The notes: generated from the letters alone by a model not told the origin. Shown: positions 22,875 through 32,101, counted from the first letter of the stretch. The stretch is 46,509 bases of DNA from Phascolarctobacterium sp. (GCA_020024105.1 JAHHUH010000015.1:1-46509), one strand, 5' to 3'. Translations and numbers: made by a program.

Positions 22875-22979
22875 ATCATTTATCTCCAGGAAAATTTAGT
22901 TTCAGTAAACTTTATTATAACATAGTGGTGGAAAAAGTGATACAATGTTGTCAGAATGACTGGATGAAGGAGAATGAAA

Positions 22980-24176
22980 ATGACGGAAAAATTATTTGAA
23001 GCTAATTCCCTGCTCCGGATGTGTACGGCGCAGGTTATGGCCTGCACGGAGGTGGCAGGTGAGTATTTAATAGAGCTGGACCGGACGGTCTTCTTTCCTG
23101 AAGGCGGTGGTCAGCTGAGCGACCGGGGCTTTTTGGACGAGGTGGCTGTGCACCATGTTTCTACGAAGGAGGGGCATATTTACCATCACTGCACCCAGCC
23201 CCTGGAGGGGGGCAGTAGGGTTATGGCCCAGCTGGACTGGCCCTTGCGCCTGGACCGGATGCAGCAGCACTGTGGGGAGCACCTGCTGTCCTGGGCCTGC
23301 TGGAAGCTTTTTGCTGCTAATAACGTAGGCTTCCATATGCATGAGGACTGGGTGGCCATTGACCTGGACAAGGTTCTGAGCAGAGAGCAGCTCTATGAGG
23401 CAGAATTATTAACAAACCAGGTAATTTGGGAAAATCGCCCCATCCACGTCCGTTATGTGGATAGTAGGGAAGCTGCGGTCCTGCCGGGCATGCGCAAGTG
23501 TAACACTAAGCTGGAGGGACAGCTGCGTATTGTTGCCGTGGAGGGCGCAGATGTCTGCACCTGCTGCGGAACCCATCCTCCTGCCACGGGCATGGTAGGC
23601 TCCGTCCAGCTGGTAAAGGCTGAAAAGCATAAGCAGGGCATCAGGGTGGAATTCCTCTGCGGCCGAAGGGCTCTTTTAACAGCTAGAAGGCAGAACCAGC
23701 TGCTTCTGGAGCTGAGTAATAAATTTTCTACGCAGGTCGAAAAAGTGCCGGAGCACGTGGAAAAGCTGACTAGAGAGGTTCAGGGATTGAAGGAGCAGCT
23801 GAAGGGGCGGACGTTGGAGTTGTTAACGGCCCAGCTGCAGGAAAGCTACCAGCAGGCGGCCCTACGCGCTGATGGTGTCAGGGTAGTGACACTAGTGGCC
23901 TCCGAACCCCAGGCGGCCAAGCTGTTGGCTACGGCCATTGAAAATCTAGAGCAGGCTGTTACCTTAGTGCTTAACGTGACACCTCAGCGGATCAGCTATC
24001 TGGTGGCTCTGGGTAAAAATACCGCAGGGGACTGCCGTAGCTACGGCAGGCTGATAAATGAGGCCTTGGGTGGACGTGGCGGCGGTAAGCCGAGCTCCGT
24101 CCAAGGTGGTGCTCCCTACTGTGAGGATTGGCAGGAAAGGCTTCAGCAGGTAGTGGAGGCTTTCCTGAAGGCCTAG
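22980..24176 (+). CDS. Alanyl-tRNA editing protein (AlaX-like, with DHHA1 domain)
   Basis: A 398-residue stand-alone relative of the AlaRS editing half, expected to hydrolyse Ser- or Gly-tRNA(Ala). The zinc site has His97 and His101 in QQHCGEHLLS and CxxxH at Cys195-His199 in CTCCGTHP. The FFPEGGGQLSDRG motif is characteristic. A coiled-coil linker (about 230-290) leads to a DHHA1 domain with LGGRGGGKPSSVQGG near the C-terminus. I prefer the ATG at 22980 because AAGGAG is seven bases away; the ATG at 22974 is too close to it. Single gene, ended by a terminator. Confidence 0.88.
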   Translation: MTEKLFEANSLLRMCTAQVMACTEVAGEYLIELDRTVFFPEGGGQLSDRGFLDEVAVHHVSTKEGHIYHHCTQPLEGGSRVMAQLDWPLRLDRMQQHCGEHLLSWACWKLFAANNVGFHMHEDWVAIDLDKVLSREQLYEAELLTNQVIWENRPIHVRYVDSREAAVLPGMRKCNTKLEGQLRIVAVEGADVCTCCGTHPPATGMVGSVQLVKAEKHKQGIRVEFLCGRRALLTARRQNQLLLELSNKFSTQVEKVPEHVEKLTREVQGLKEQLKGRTLELLTAQLQESYQQAALRADGVRVVTLVASEPQAAKLLATAIENLEQAVTLVLNVTPQRISYLVALGKNTAGDCRSYGRLINEALGGRGGGKPSSVQGGAPYCEDWQERLQQVVEAFLKA

Positions 24177-24218
24177 TTCTGTCTGCTTAGGCTATGTTGT
24201 TTTTTTGATAATAAATAA

Positions 24219-24252
24219 AAAACTCCGTCAGTGCTGTACTGACGGAGTTTTT
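24219..24252. terminator. Bidirectional terminator after the AlaX-like gene
   Basis: AAAACTCCGTCAGT and ACTGACGGAGTTTT form a 14-bp stem with a 5-nt loop between converging genes, with T-runs on both strands. Confidence 0.92.
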
Positions 24253-24266
24253 GCTTGTAAATTTTT

Positions 24267-25301
24267 CTAGAGCTGGGGAATCATAGCAATGAGCTTTTCC
24301 ACCTGCTCGTCCAGGGTAGCCCAACAGGTGCAGATACGGACGTTGTAATTACCATCGGAGCGGTAAGCATCCAGGCTGAGCACGTATTCCTCACTCAGCT
24401 TGTCATATTGTGCTGGAGTAAGGATGACGAACTGTTGGTTGGTGGGGGACTCGGCTACAAATTTAAAACCATGTGTAGCCAGGGCATCATGAATTTTTAA
24501 GGCCTGTAGGGTAGCCTTACGGCCTAATTCTAGATAAAGATTATCCTTCATAATGGTAGCGAACTGGATGCCCAGCAGACGGCCCTTGGCCAATATGGAG
24601 CCATGCTGCTTGGCAATGGTACGAAAATCCTCCTTGAGGGCCGGGGTTAGGATTACGACTGCTTCGCCAAAGAGCAGGCCGCATTTAGTACCACCAATAT
24701 AAAAGACGTCACAATTATGAGCTAAATCGGCCATGGTCATATCGCAGCTGGGAGCACCCAGTGCATAGGCCAAACGGGCACCGTCCACATAGAGGTAGAG
24801 GTTATTAGCCTGGCAGCATTGGTAAATTTCCTCCAGCTCTGCCTTGCTGTACATACTGCCGGTTTCGGTGGGCTGGGAAATATAGACCATTTTAGGCTGT
24901 GCCCAGTGCTCACGGCTGGGGTCGGTAGCGTATTTAGTCCAGGCAGCCTGAATTTGGGCTGCGGTCAGCTTACCCTCCGGAGTGGGAATTTCGATAACCT
25001 TATGACCGGTTTGCTCGATGGCACCGGCCTCATGGGTGTTAACGTGGCTGGTAACTGCGCCCAGTACTGCTTGATGGGGGCGGAGAGCGGCACAAATCAC
25101 GGTTAGATTAGTTTGGGTACCACCTACTAAAAGATTGACATCGGCATCGGGACGTTGGCAGGCAGCCTTAATTAGCTCTCTAGCCTCGTCACAGTAGGGG
25201 TCCAGACCATAACCGGTGGTCTGTTCCATATTGGTGGCCTGCAACTTCTCCAAAATCAGAGGATGGCAGCCCTCCGTGTAATCACTATTCAAACAATACA
25301 T
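24267..25301 (-). CDS. PLP-dependent beta-eliminating lyase, low-specificity threonine aldolase-like
   Basis: A 344-residue fold-type I PLP enzyme. The N-terminal NSDYTEGCHP and GYGLDPYCDEAR are typical of L-threonine aldolase-like proteins. The PLP Asp lies in YLYVDGARLAYAL and the PLP Lys in FYIGGTKCGLLFG. It would cleave threonine or allo-threonine to glycine and acetaldehyde, though this subgroup also contains uncharacterised lyases. AAAGGAAG precedes the ATG. It follows the DedA gene by 27 nt on the same strand and is probably co-transcribed. Confidence 0.85.
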   Translation of the reverse strand: MYCLNSDYTEGCHPLILEKLQATNMEQTTGYGLDPYCDEARELIKAACQRPDADVNLLVGGTQTNLTVICAALRPHQAVLGAVTSHVNTHEAGAIEQTGHKVIEIPTPEGKLTAAQIQAAWTKYATDPSREHWAQPKMVYISQPTETGSMYSKAELEEIYQCCQANNLYLYVDGARLAYALGAPSCDMTMADLAHNCDVFYIGGTKCGLLFGEAVVILTPALKEDFRTIAKQHGSILAKGRLLGIQFATIMKDNLYLELGRKATLQALKIHDALATHGFKFVAESPTNQQFVILTPAQYDKLSEEYVLSLDAYRSDGNYNVRICTCWATLDEQVEKLIAMIPQL

Positions 25302-25328
25302 ACAACCAGCTTCCTTTCACATGCTTCT

Positions 25329-25973
25329 TCATTTTTTTAGATGATGCTTAATAAATTCCACCATGATGGGTAATAGGGAGAAGACGATGATACCCAGGGT
25401 AACCAGGGGGAAATTTTGTTTAATAATGGGGATATTACCAAAGAAATAACCACCACCGACAAAGAGGGCTACCCAGACCAGGGCGCCGATAACATTGTAG
25501 TGGGCAAAGGTCAGATAATGCATTTTACCGATACCGGCCACGAAGGGGGCGAAGGTACGGACGATGGGGACGAAGCGGGCTAAAAAGATGGCCTTATGAC
25601 CGTGCTTGGCATAAAAATCAGCAGCCTTCTGAATATGGGAGGGCTTGATAAAGCTACGTTCCGATTTAATCAGCTCCAGCCCCAGCTTTTCACCAATATA
25701 ATAATTGCAGGCGTCGCCCAGGACGGAGGCTACCAGAAAGATAAGGGCTATGGTGATAATGTCCATGCCTTCAGGAGCAGTAGCAGCCAAGGCACCGCAG
25801 GCAAAAAGCAGGGAATCGCCAGGCAGGAAGGGAGTTACGACCAGACCGGTTTCACAAAAAACTACGATGAATAGGATTGCGTAAATAAAATGACCATAGG
25901 CTGCCATGATATCAGGAAGATGGCGGTCTAAATGTAGAACTAAATCTATGAATGGTAAAATATAGGCTTCCAT
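25329..25973 (-). CDS. DedA family membrane protein
   Basis: A 214-residue integral membrane protein of the DedA/SNARE-associated family, which includes lipid scramblases or flippases such as UptA and PetA. The signatures are FCETGLVVTPFLPGDSLLFACG (residues about 39-60) and ARFVPIVRTFAPFVAGIGKM, plus the helix-breaking GDACNYYIG. About five or six spans. A possible role is recycling of undecaprenyl phosphate or phospholipid transport. It leads a two-gene operon with the aldolase-like gene. Confidence 0.9.
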   Translation of the reverse strand: MEAYILPFIDLVLHLDRHLPDIMAAYGHFIYAILFIVVFCETGLVVTPFLPGDSLLFACGALAATAPEGMDIITIALIFLVASVLGDACNYYIGEKLGLELIKSERSFIKPSHIQKAADFYAKHGHKAIFLARFVPIVRTFAPFVAGIGKMHYLTFAHYNVIGALVWVALFVGGGYFFGNIPIIKQNFPLVTLGIIVFSLLPIMVEFIKHHLKK

Positions 25974-26007
25974 GCAAAATTCCTTCCTTATAAAATAATA
26001 TAGGAAT

Positions 26008-26037
26008 ATTCTACCATAAAAGCCGGAAATCTGTCAT
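26008..26037 (-). promoter_or_regulatory. Probable promoter of the DedA operon
   Basis: On the minus strand ATGACA (26032-26037) and TAGAAT (26008-26013) are 18 bp apart. Confidence 0.5.
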
Positions 26038-26044
26038 AATAAAT

Positions 26045-26074
26045 TTATCCAGGGAAAATTATTTGTGCTATAAT
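26045..26074 (+). promoter_or_regulatory. Promoter of the methionine aminopeptidase gene
   Basis: A perfect TATAAT at 26069-26074, with a weak -35 (TTATCC, 18 bp upstream). Confidence 0.55.
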
Positions 26075-26107
26075 ACTAACCAGAAAAGTGTTTGAAGGAG
26101 ATTGATT

Positions 26108-26962
26108 ATGGAAGAATTATGCTGGTGTGGCAGCGGCAAAAGCTATGCTGAATGCCATAAATCTATTGATGAAAAAATTGCCCTTTTTAAAGCAGCAGGC
26201 TATGAGGTACCTGACCGTAGTCTGATTAAAACTCCGGAGCAGCTGGTAGGCATTCGTAAGGCTTGTGACCTGAATACTGCTATTCTGGATGAGGTAGCTA
26301 AACATATTAAAGTAGGTATGTCCACTGAAGATATTGATAGAATCGTTTATGATTTTACTACCGCTCACGGCGGTATTCCTGCACCTCTGAATTATGACGG
26401 CTTCCCCAAGAGCGTCTGCACCTCTGTCAATGACCAGGTTTGTCATGGCGTGCCCAGTGAGCATGTTATCCTGCATAGCGGTGATATTGTAAACATAGAC
26501 GTATCCACCATTCTGGACGGTTATTATGGTGATGCCTCTCGTATGTTCATGCTGGGTCATGTTAAAAAGGATGCCAAGGACTTAGTCGGTATTACCAAGG
26601 AATGCTTAAACAGAGGCATTAAGGCAGCCCAAGCCTGGAGCTGCGTAGGTGATATCGGTGCGGCCATTGCTCCCTATGCTAGAAAGCATGGCTATAGTGT
26701 TGTTGAGGAATATGGTGGACATGGTGTGGGTAACGAGCTCCACGAGGACCCCTTCGTCTGCCATGTAGGTAAAAAGAAAACAGGTATGCTTTTGGTACCG
26801 GGCATGGTTATTGCCATTGAGCCCATGATTAATGCCGGTCGTAAGGACATTTACTGGGAAGATAATGATGATTGTGTTTATACCGCAGATGGCAGCCTGT
26901 CCGCTCAATGGGAGCATACGGTGCTGATTACTGAAGACGGACCGGAAATTTTATCTTACTAA
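26108..26962 (+). CDS. map: Methionine aminopeptidase type I with N-terminal SEC-C zinc motif
   Basis: A 284-residue enzyme removing the initiator methionine. The metal ligands are in DVSTILDGYYGDAS (two Asp), GGHGVGNELHEDP (His), IAIEPM (Glu) and QWEHTV (Glu). An N-terminal extension (residues 1-40) holds a SEC-C-type zinc motif with Cys5, Cys7, Cys16 and His17 (CWCGSGKSYAECH), which in relatives may help ribosome docking. The ATG at 26108 has GAAGGAG about seven bases upstream; a TTG six bases earlier is rejected. A single gene, not in the usual ribosomal operon, so a second map copy elsewhere is likely. Confidence 0.95.
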   Translation: MEELCWCGSGKSYAECHKSIDEKIALFKAAGYEVPDRSLIKTPEQLVGIRKACDLNTAILDEVAKHIKVGMSTEDIDRIVYDFTTAHGGIPAPLNYDGFPKSVCTSVNDQVCHGVPSEHVILHSGDIVNIDVSTILDGYYGDASRMFMLGHVKKDAKDLVGITKECLNRGIKAAQAWSCVGDIGAAIAPYARKHGYSVVEEYGGHGVGNELHEDPFVCHVGKKKTGMLLVPGMVIAIEPMINAGRKDIYWEDNDDCVYTADGSLSAQWEHTVLITEDGPEILSY

Positions 26963-26990
26963 GCTTTTTAATTAAGCCTGCTTAAAGACA

Positions 26991-27020
26991 AAAAAGACCA
27001 CGCAGTTGCGAGGTCTTTTT
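26991..27020. terminator. Bidirectional terminator after map
   Basis: AAAAAAGACC and GGTCTTTTTT pair around a 10-nt loop between converging genes. Confidence 0.85.
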
Positions 27021-27041
27021 TTTATTTCTTTGCTTTTAAGC

Positions 27042-27392
27042 CTAGTCCAGAGGGTTGGGACCATAGGCATTGTAGCCGGGGGTACCCTCCTTGAAGAGCA
27101 GATAAAGATAGAAGACGAAGTTTACCAAGGGGACCAGCATGAGGAGGGCCCACCAGGAGTTGAGTTCAATGTCATGACAACGGCGGACTATGAAAGAGGC
27201 GTTGATAATGACGTTTAAAATAGGCGCAATACGGAAGAGGATATCCATGATGGAATGAGGCAGGACCATATCGCAGAGCATGAGTAGGCAGCTGATTATC
27301 AGGCCTACGGCAATGGGCTTCCAGAAAAAGGGTAAACGGTTGATTCTTCCTTCAAAATCTAAAAAATTACTTTGAAATTCTTCCCAGGTCAT
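27042..27392 (-). CDS. DUF805 family membrane protein
   Basis: A 116-residue protein with about four spans and the DUF805 signature: FEGRINRLPFFW near the start, RRCHDIELNSWW in the middle, and a C-terminal GTPGYNAYGPNPLD. The function is unknown. AAAGGAG eight bases before the ATG at 27392 sets the start; a longer frame exists but runs into the gene before. It lies 13 nt behind the TtcA-like gene, in the same operon. Confidence 0.88.
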   Translation of the reverse strand: MTWEEFQSNFLDFEGRINRLPFFWKPIAVGLIISCLLMLCDMVLPHSIMDILFRIAPILNVIINASFIVRRCHDIELNSWWALLMLVPLVNFVFYLYLLFKEGTPGYNAYGPNPLD

Positions 27393-27405
27393 AATACATT
27401 CTCCT

Positions 27406-28203
27406 TTACTTGTTTTTATTCTTCCAAAAAGCACGGAATTTAGCAGCTAAAGCCTTTTGCCCCAGTTTATCAGGCCATAGCTCCTGTGCCTCCTGACAGC
27501 GCATGGCAGCAGCCAGATGCTCGTAAACGCCGGGATATTGGGCATCCAGTGCGGTAATATGCTTTTTAACATCCTGGCGGGTGGTGTAGCCGTCATAGGG
27601 ACAGGGATTCTTTAGAGGCTGGAGCTGGAGCTTTTCGACCAGCTGGATAATTTCGCTTTCCCGGTAATAGAGCAGGGGACGTAAAACAGTCAGCCCCGTG
27701 CGGGAAAGAGGGGTGACGGGTAAAAAGCTGCGCAGCTGGCCACTGGTAAAAATATTCATGAAAAAGGTTTCTACGGCATCGTCATGATGGTGGGCCAGGG
27801 CTACCTTATTAAAGCCCAACTCCAGGGCCTTCCGGTTAGTGGCGGCCCGGCGGAAGTAGGCACAGGTGAAGCAGGGGGTGTTGCCACCCTTCTTTGACCA
27901 GGCTTCGTTTACGTTCACGTCATCACTATAATGCTCCAGACCATAGTGGTGGCAGAAATCCACCAGCTCCTGCTTGGGGAAATTAGGGGCAAACATGGCA
28001 TTAACCGTATAGCAGGCCAGGTCGAAGGGGATGGGCGAATATTTTTTTATTTCGGCAAGTGCCGCTGTCAGGAACATACTATCCTTACCACCGCTAAGGC
28101 CGATGAGGATGCGGTCACCCGGCTGCAGCATATCAAATTCAATAATAGCACGCCACAGCTTGCTTAAATCATCAGCTGGGACGAAGGGTTGGGTCTTATT
28201 CAT
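27406..28203 (-). CDS. TtcA-like tRNA thiolase (PP-loop ATPase)
   Basis: A 265-residue member of the TtcA/TtuA family, which thiolates tRNA bases with the help of a [4Fe-4S] cluster. The PP-loop is LSGGKDSMFL (about 35-44). The cluster ligands are expected at the CxxC of TPCFTCAYFRR (about 110-113) and at a third Cys in LKNPCPYDGY. The helix ALAHHHDDAVETFFMN is typical. The likely product is 2-thiocytidine-32 in tRNA, but other thiolations are possible in this family. Confidence 0.85.
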   Translation of the reverse strand: MNKTQPFVPADDLSKLWRAIIEFDMLQPGDRILIGLSGGKDSMFLTAALAEIKKYSPIPFDLACYTVNAMFAPNFPKQELVDFCHHYGLEHYSDDVNVNEAWSKKGGNTPCFTCAYFRRAATNRKALELGFNKVALAHHHDDAVETFFMNIFTSGQLRSFLPVTPLSRTGLTVLRPLLYYRESEIIQLVEKLQLQPLKNPCPYDGYTTRQDVKKHITALDAQYPGVYEHLAAAMRCQEAQELWPDKLGQKALAAKFRAFWKNKNK

Positions 28204-28300
28204 AATAGGCTCCTTTGTTCTTAGTATTTATATTATAGCATATTCCTAGGGGCAGAAGAGAGCTTACCTTTGTGAAGCTACGGGGGATAAGAATATAAAA

Positions 28301-28338
28301 AGAAACAGAAGAAGACCGCCGGGTCTTCTTCTGTTTCT
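28301..28338 (-). terminator. Terminator of the feo / DtxR operon
   Basis: A 17-bp perfect stem (AGAAACAGAAGAAGACC and its complement) with a 4-nt loop. On the minus strand it is followed by TTTTTATA, just past the stop of the DtxR-type gene. Confidence 0.9.
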
Positions 28339-28357
28339 GAAGTATTCATAGGAATTT

Positions 28358-28729
28358 TTACTTATCGGAGTCCAACTTTTCTTTGAGTTTCTCGAAGGAC
28401 TGATCACTAATAACGTGCTCCATTAAGCAGGCCTCACGGGCAGCTACATCCTTATCGACACCGGCTTCCATCAAGTGCTTAGTGAAGAAGCAATGACGTT
28501 CGTAAACCTTCTCAGCAATTTCACGACCGGTCTCAGTAAGATGGAGGAAAAAATCATCATCAACTGTGATATAGCCTTCTTCCTTTAATAAAGCAACAGC
28601 ATGGGAAACACTTGGTTTAGAAACGTTTTGATACCTGGCCAGGTCTACGGAGCGGATATAGCCACCGCGTTTCTCTAAAACGAGTAGGGCCTTGAGGTAG
28701 TATTCTCTAGACGTTTGTATCTTCATCAT
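28358..28729 (-). CDS. DtxR/MntR family metal-dependent regulator
   Basis: A 123-residue iron- or manganese-dependent repressor. It has an N-terminal winged HTH (SREYYLKALLVLEKRGGYIR, VSKPSVSHAVALLKEEGYI) and a dimerisation/metal domain with the expected His, Glu and Cys ligands (ERHCFFTKHL, REACLMEHVIS). It lacks the SH3-like third domain, as MntR does. The start is set by AGGTGA five bases before an ATG-ATG pair; the first of the two is used. It is the last gene of the feoA-feoB transcript, so it probably controls iron uptake by feedback. Confidence 0.88.
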   Translation of the reverse strand: MMKIQTSREYYLKALLVLEKRGGYIRSVDLARYQNVSKPSVSHAVALLKEEGYITVDDDFFLHLTETGREIAEKVYERHCFFTKHLMEAGVDKDVAAREACLMEHVISDQSFEKLKEKLDSDK

Positions 28730-28806
28730 AAGCATCACCTAGTACGTATGTTAACATATTTACTACTGCATTTCAAGGAATTAATTACTGTGGTAGGGAG
28801 TGTGGA

Positions 28807-30838
28807 TTACATGATACGGATAAGAATCTGATAAATCGGTAAGGAAAAAATGTAAGCGGAGCCGCATTGGAAAAGTACTGCCAACCAGGTTAATTTTGCA
28901 CTGCCCAATTCCTTGTAGATTGCACCCATGGAAGCAAAGCATGGGGAGGACAGAATGAAGAAAATCAAGAAGGGAATAGCGGCAGCAGCAGGCATGCTGG
29001 CAGCTAAAGCACCGTTAACGGCATCAGCACCATGGATGATACCCAGGGTAGCTAAAACGTTATCCTTAGCAACATAGCCGGTAATCATAGCGGAGATTAA
29101 TTCCCAGGTACCAAAGCAAAGGGGAGCAAAAACAGGAACTAGGGCACGACCGATGTCAGCCAAAATACTTTGGTCGATGGTAGCAGCGGGAACCAGGGAG
29201 AAGGTAAAGTATTTCAGGAACCAGATAACAACGGTGGACAGGAAGATAATGGAAGTAATTTTACGGAAGAAGGAAACAGAACGATTCCAGACAAAATGCG
29301 TAATATTTTTGATATGGGGCATTTTGTATTCCGGTAATTCCATTACGAAGGGAGCCGGTTCACCTTTAAAGAGGGTATGCTTCAGGAAGATACCACCCAA
29401 AATGATGAAGAGGATAGCAATCAGATAAGCTAAAGGCGCAATGTAAGCACTATCGCCTGCTAGGATGCTTACTACCAGAAGGATGACGGGCATTTTGGTA
29501 GCACAGGGCATGAACGGGGTCAGGAAAATAGTCATTTTACGGTCGGTTTCAGTTTCCAGAGTACGTACGGAAGCAACTGCCTGTACGGTACAGCCGGTAC
29601 CCAGAAGCATGGGAATGAAGGGTTGACCGGACATATTGAAACGATGGAAAACACGGTCCATGATAAAGGTTACGCGGGCCATATAGCCGCATTCCTCCAA
29701 AATAGCCAGGCAGATGAAGAGCATCATCAGATAGGAACGATACCAACACCAAAGATAACGCCTTCAGAAACCAGGGAAACTAACCAGGGAGCACAGCCAA
29801 GCTCGGTCAGAGTGGTGCTAGCCCAGATCATCGCACTGATAACCCAACCGAAGGTAATACTAACTAATTTCTTGCCGATACCGGAGGGATTCAGGCAGAT
29901 CCAGTAGATAACGTAAATGATAGCGAAGAATAAAGGTAATGCTAAAATTTTGTTAGTCAGGATACGGTCAATTTTATCGGAGGTGGTTAAGACATGCTTA
30001 CGTCTTTTTACGATAACCTTGTTGATAAAGGTTTTAATCCAGGAATAACGCTGTTCGGCAATGATGGATTCCACATCGTCATCATATTCCTTATCTAGTG
30101 CGTCACCCAAAGCATCAACTCTATCCCAGATATGTTGGGAAAGCTTGTCTTCGGGAATGATGCCGGTATCCTTGCTTAAAGCCTTAATAGCATAGAAGGT
30201 ATCGGTTGCACCCTCAGCCTTAAAGCCTTCCTTGTGCATCAGCTCGGTTACTTCCTTAACAGCAGTTTCTACGCCGCCGGTGAAGATGAAGGGATGGTCA
30301 ACCTTAACCTCCTGCTCCAGAGTATCAGCCAGGGTTTGCTTCAAATTGTCAATACACTCGTTGCTGACAGCGGAAATTTCACAAACGGGGCAGTGCAGCA
30401 TCTTGGAAAGTGTTTCCACAGAAACAACATCGTCCTTGCTTTTCAGCACGTCAATCATGTTCAGAGCAACGATAACAGGAATACCCAGATTCATCAGTTG
30501 GGTGGTCAAATACAGGTTATGTTCCAGGTTGGTAGCATCTACGATGTTAATAATAGCATCGGAATGTTCATTTAAGATATAGTCACGGGTAATAACTTCT
30601 TCATTGGAATAGGGGGACAGAGAATAGATACCCGGGGTATCCATCATCTTTACTTCGTTTTTACCAATGGTAGCTTTACCTTCTTTTTTCTCTACGGTTA
30701 CGCCGGGCCAGTTGCCGACATGATTCCGGTACCTTTAGTGATATCCATGTCCATGAAGCGTTGTTTTAAAGCGTCGGTAGTTCTTACACGGCTGATAATG
30801 CCAGCTTCACCAATACGTAAATCTTTTAGTGTGTACAT
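28807..30838 (-). pseudogene. feoB: feoB, ferrous iron transporter, broken by two lesions
   Basis: The locus reads as one FeoB with two breaks. It opens at the ATG at 30838 (AGGAGAGGA upstream) with a FeoA-like segment (MYTLKDLRIGEAG, KQRFMDMDITKGT) that hits a stop at 30698. In another frame, from about 30725, the GTPase continues at the G2 region (VGNWPGVTVE, then DTPGIYS, NMID), so the G1 P-loop and the segment before it are missing. This frame stops at 29727. The membrane part (LAILEECGYMARVTFIMDR to the end) resumes in a third frame at the same place, where about a dozen bases seem lost. Without the P-loop the product cannot bind GTP normally. The feoA-like start may be a separate feoA2 that was fused to feoB by the first deletion. 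Confidence 0.85.
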
Positions 30839-30895
30839 TTGTCTTTCCTCTCCTAAGGTGCATGTAAGCATGCACTATAAAAAAATACAAAAAAA

Positions 30896-31105
30896 TTAAA
30901 CAAGAATTTTTCTGGCCAGGTCATAGGTGATGGCCAGGAAAACACCCTTAATCTTGACAATGATGTTCTCACTAATCTTATTGATGATTAGTACTGGTTC
31001 GCCTTCGATAAAACCAAGGTTCTGTAAATGAGCCTTAATTTTTTCGGAGCCGCTAATTCTTATGATTGTCAAGCTGTCGCCGGGATTAGCCATGGAAATC
31101 GACAT
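30896..31105 (-). CDS. feoA: FeoA family protein
   Basis: A 69-residue SH3-like FeoA protein (LTIIRISGSEKIKAHLQNLG, FIEGEPVLIINKISENIIVK), a cytosolic partner of FeoB in ferrous-iron uptake. AGAAGGG precedes the ATG. It is intact, unlike the feoB that follows after 57 bp, and is the first gene of the operon that ends with the DtxR-type regulator. Confidence 0.9.
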   Translation of the reverse strand: MSISMANPGDSLTIIRISGSEKIKAHLQNLGFIEGEPVLIINKISENIIVKIKGVFLAITYDLARKILV

Positions 31106-31152
31106 TGTAAGCCCTTCTAAATATTAACTGCAAAAATAAATAAAAAACAGAA

Positions 31153-31177
31153 TTTTGTTAGCGTCAGCTAACCAAAA
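31153..31177. promoter_or_regulatory. Candidate DtxR-type operator upstream of feoA
   Basis: An inverted repeat with half-sites GTTAGC and GCTAAC around GTCA, extended by TTTT and AAAA arms (one bulged C), lies 48 bp before the feoA start. The TTAGs/CTAA half-site style resembles DtxR/IdeR boxes. The operon encodes a DtxR-family regulator. The assignment is inference. Confidence 0.45.
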
Positions 31178-31188
31178 AGGGAAAAATA

Positions 31189-31208
31189 AAGGACGTTTGT
31201 ACGTCCTT
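31189..31208 (-). terminator. Terminator of the upstream GntR-family pseudogene
   Basis: AAGGACGT and ACGTCCTT form a perfect 8-bp stem with a 4-nt loop. On the minus strand it is followed by TATTTTTC. Confidence 0.7.
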
Positions 31209-31317
31209 CAATAACCAGCAACCCTTTTGATAGGAAGAAACCATGAACCAATCATCCTACCTTTTAAATTACGGGATAGCCTATGCTAACTTGATTGTCA
31301 ATAGTAATGTGAAAAAA

Positions 31318-31972
31318 TTAGATTTTCAAGATGTTCTGGACACAGAGCAGGGCCTGGTGATCGTTCTGCTGGACAATGGACTGGTACAGCTCCTCATGCA
31401 GCTGGTCAATTTGCAGGGGCTCCATGGTAGTTGCCTTCTGACGCTTGCTGATATGGTCCTCCAGATAGGAAGAAATTGAAAGATACAGGTTCAGCAGGAT
31501 GCCGTTGTGGCAGGCCTGGGCAATAGCCATGTGGAAATTGACATCTGCCTGGGTATTTTCCCTGATAGGAGAAAGATTCTGTTGTCTTTGGAAAAGGGCT
31601 TGACGGATGGCCGTTAAATCCTCTTCCGTGCGGCACTTGGCTGCCAGCTGGGCAATGGTTATTTCCAGAGCATTGCGGACCTCCAGGATATTTTCCAAGG
31701 AAACCTTTTCATATTTTTTTCATATAGACATGAAATCTGTTTGTGGCGCGTACATAGGTGCCGTTGCCCTACCGTACCTCCAGTATGCCGACGGAGGTAA
31801 GGCATTGGATGACCTCACGTAGGGTGTTGCGGCTGACGTCAAACATTTCCGCCAGTTCTGTTTCTGTGGGAATTTTTTCTCCGACGGCATAGACACCGTC
31901 AGCGATACGACTCTCCAATTGGTCGGCTACCTGCTGTGAGAGTGAGTAACGCTTAATTTGATTGGTGGTCAC
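31318..31972 (-). pseudogene. GntR/FadR-family regulator broken by a nonsense codon and a frameshift
   Basis: The 5' part encodes a winged HTH (SLSQQVADQLESRIADGVYA, ETELAEMFDVSRNTLREVI) up to GILEVR, where an in-frame TAG (31769-31771) replaces what is usually Gln. After it the same frame continues GNGTYVRATNRFHVYMKK. An A-run of seven (31714-31720) instead of six then throws the frame. With one A removed it would run on as YEKVSLENILEVRNALEITI, the FCD effector domain, to the end. So two independent lesions break one gene of about 215 codons. It is less likely a read-error, since one lesion is a substitution. Confidence 0.88.
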
Positions 31973-32071
31973 ATTAAAAACCTCTTGTAAATACTGTAAC
32001 GGCTACGCCTGTAGGCCCTATCCAAGGCAAAGCAGGTGTAGTGGATATAGTACTCAAAATTATCGTGTAAC

Positions 32072-32101
32072 ATTATATCACATGCGACGGCGGAATAACA
32101 A
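32072..32101 (-). promoter_or_regulatory. Promoter of the GntR-family pseudogene
   Basis: On the minus strand TTGTTA (32096-32101) and TATAAT (32072-32077) lie 18 bp apart; the leader would be about 95 nt. The promoter is still intact although the gene is broken. Confidence 0.65.

Noticed and set aside
31243..31479. Rightward 78-residue gene
   Set aside because: It is antisense to the GntR-family pseudogene, with no ribosome site or family match.
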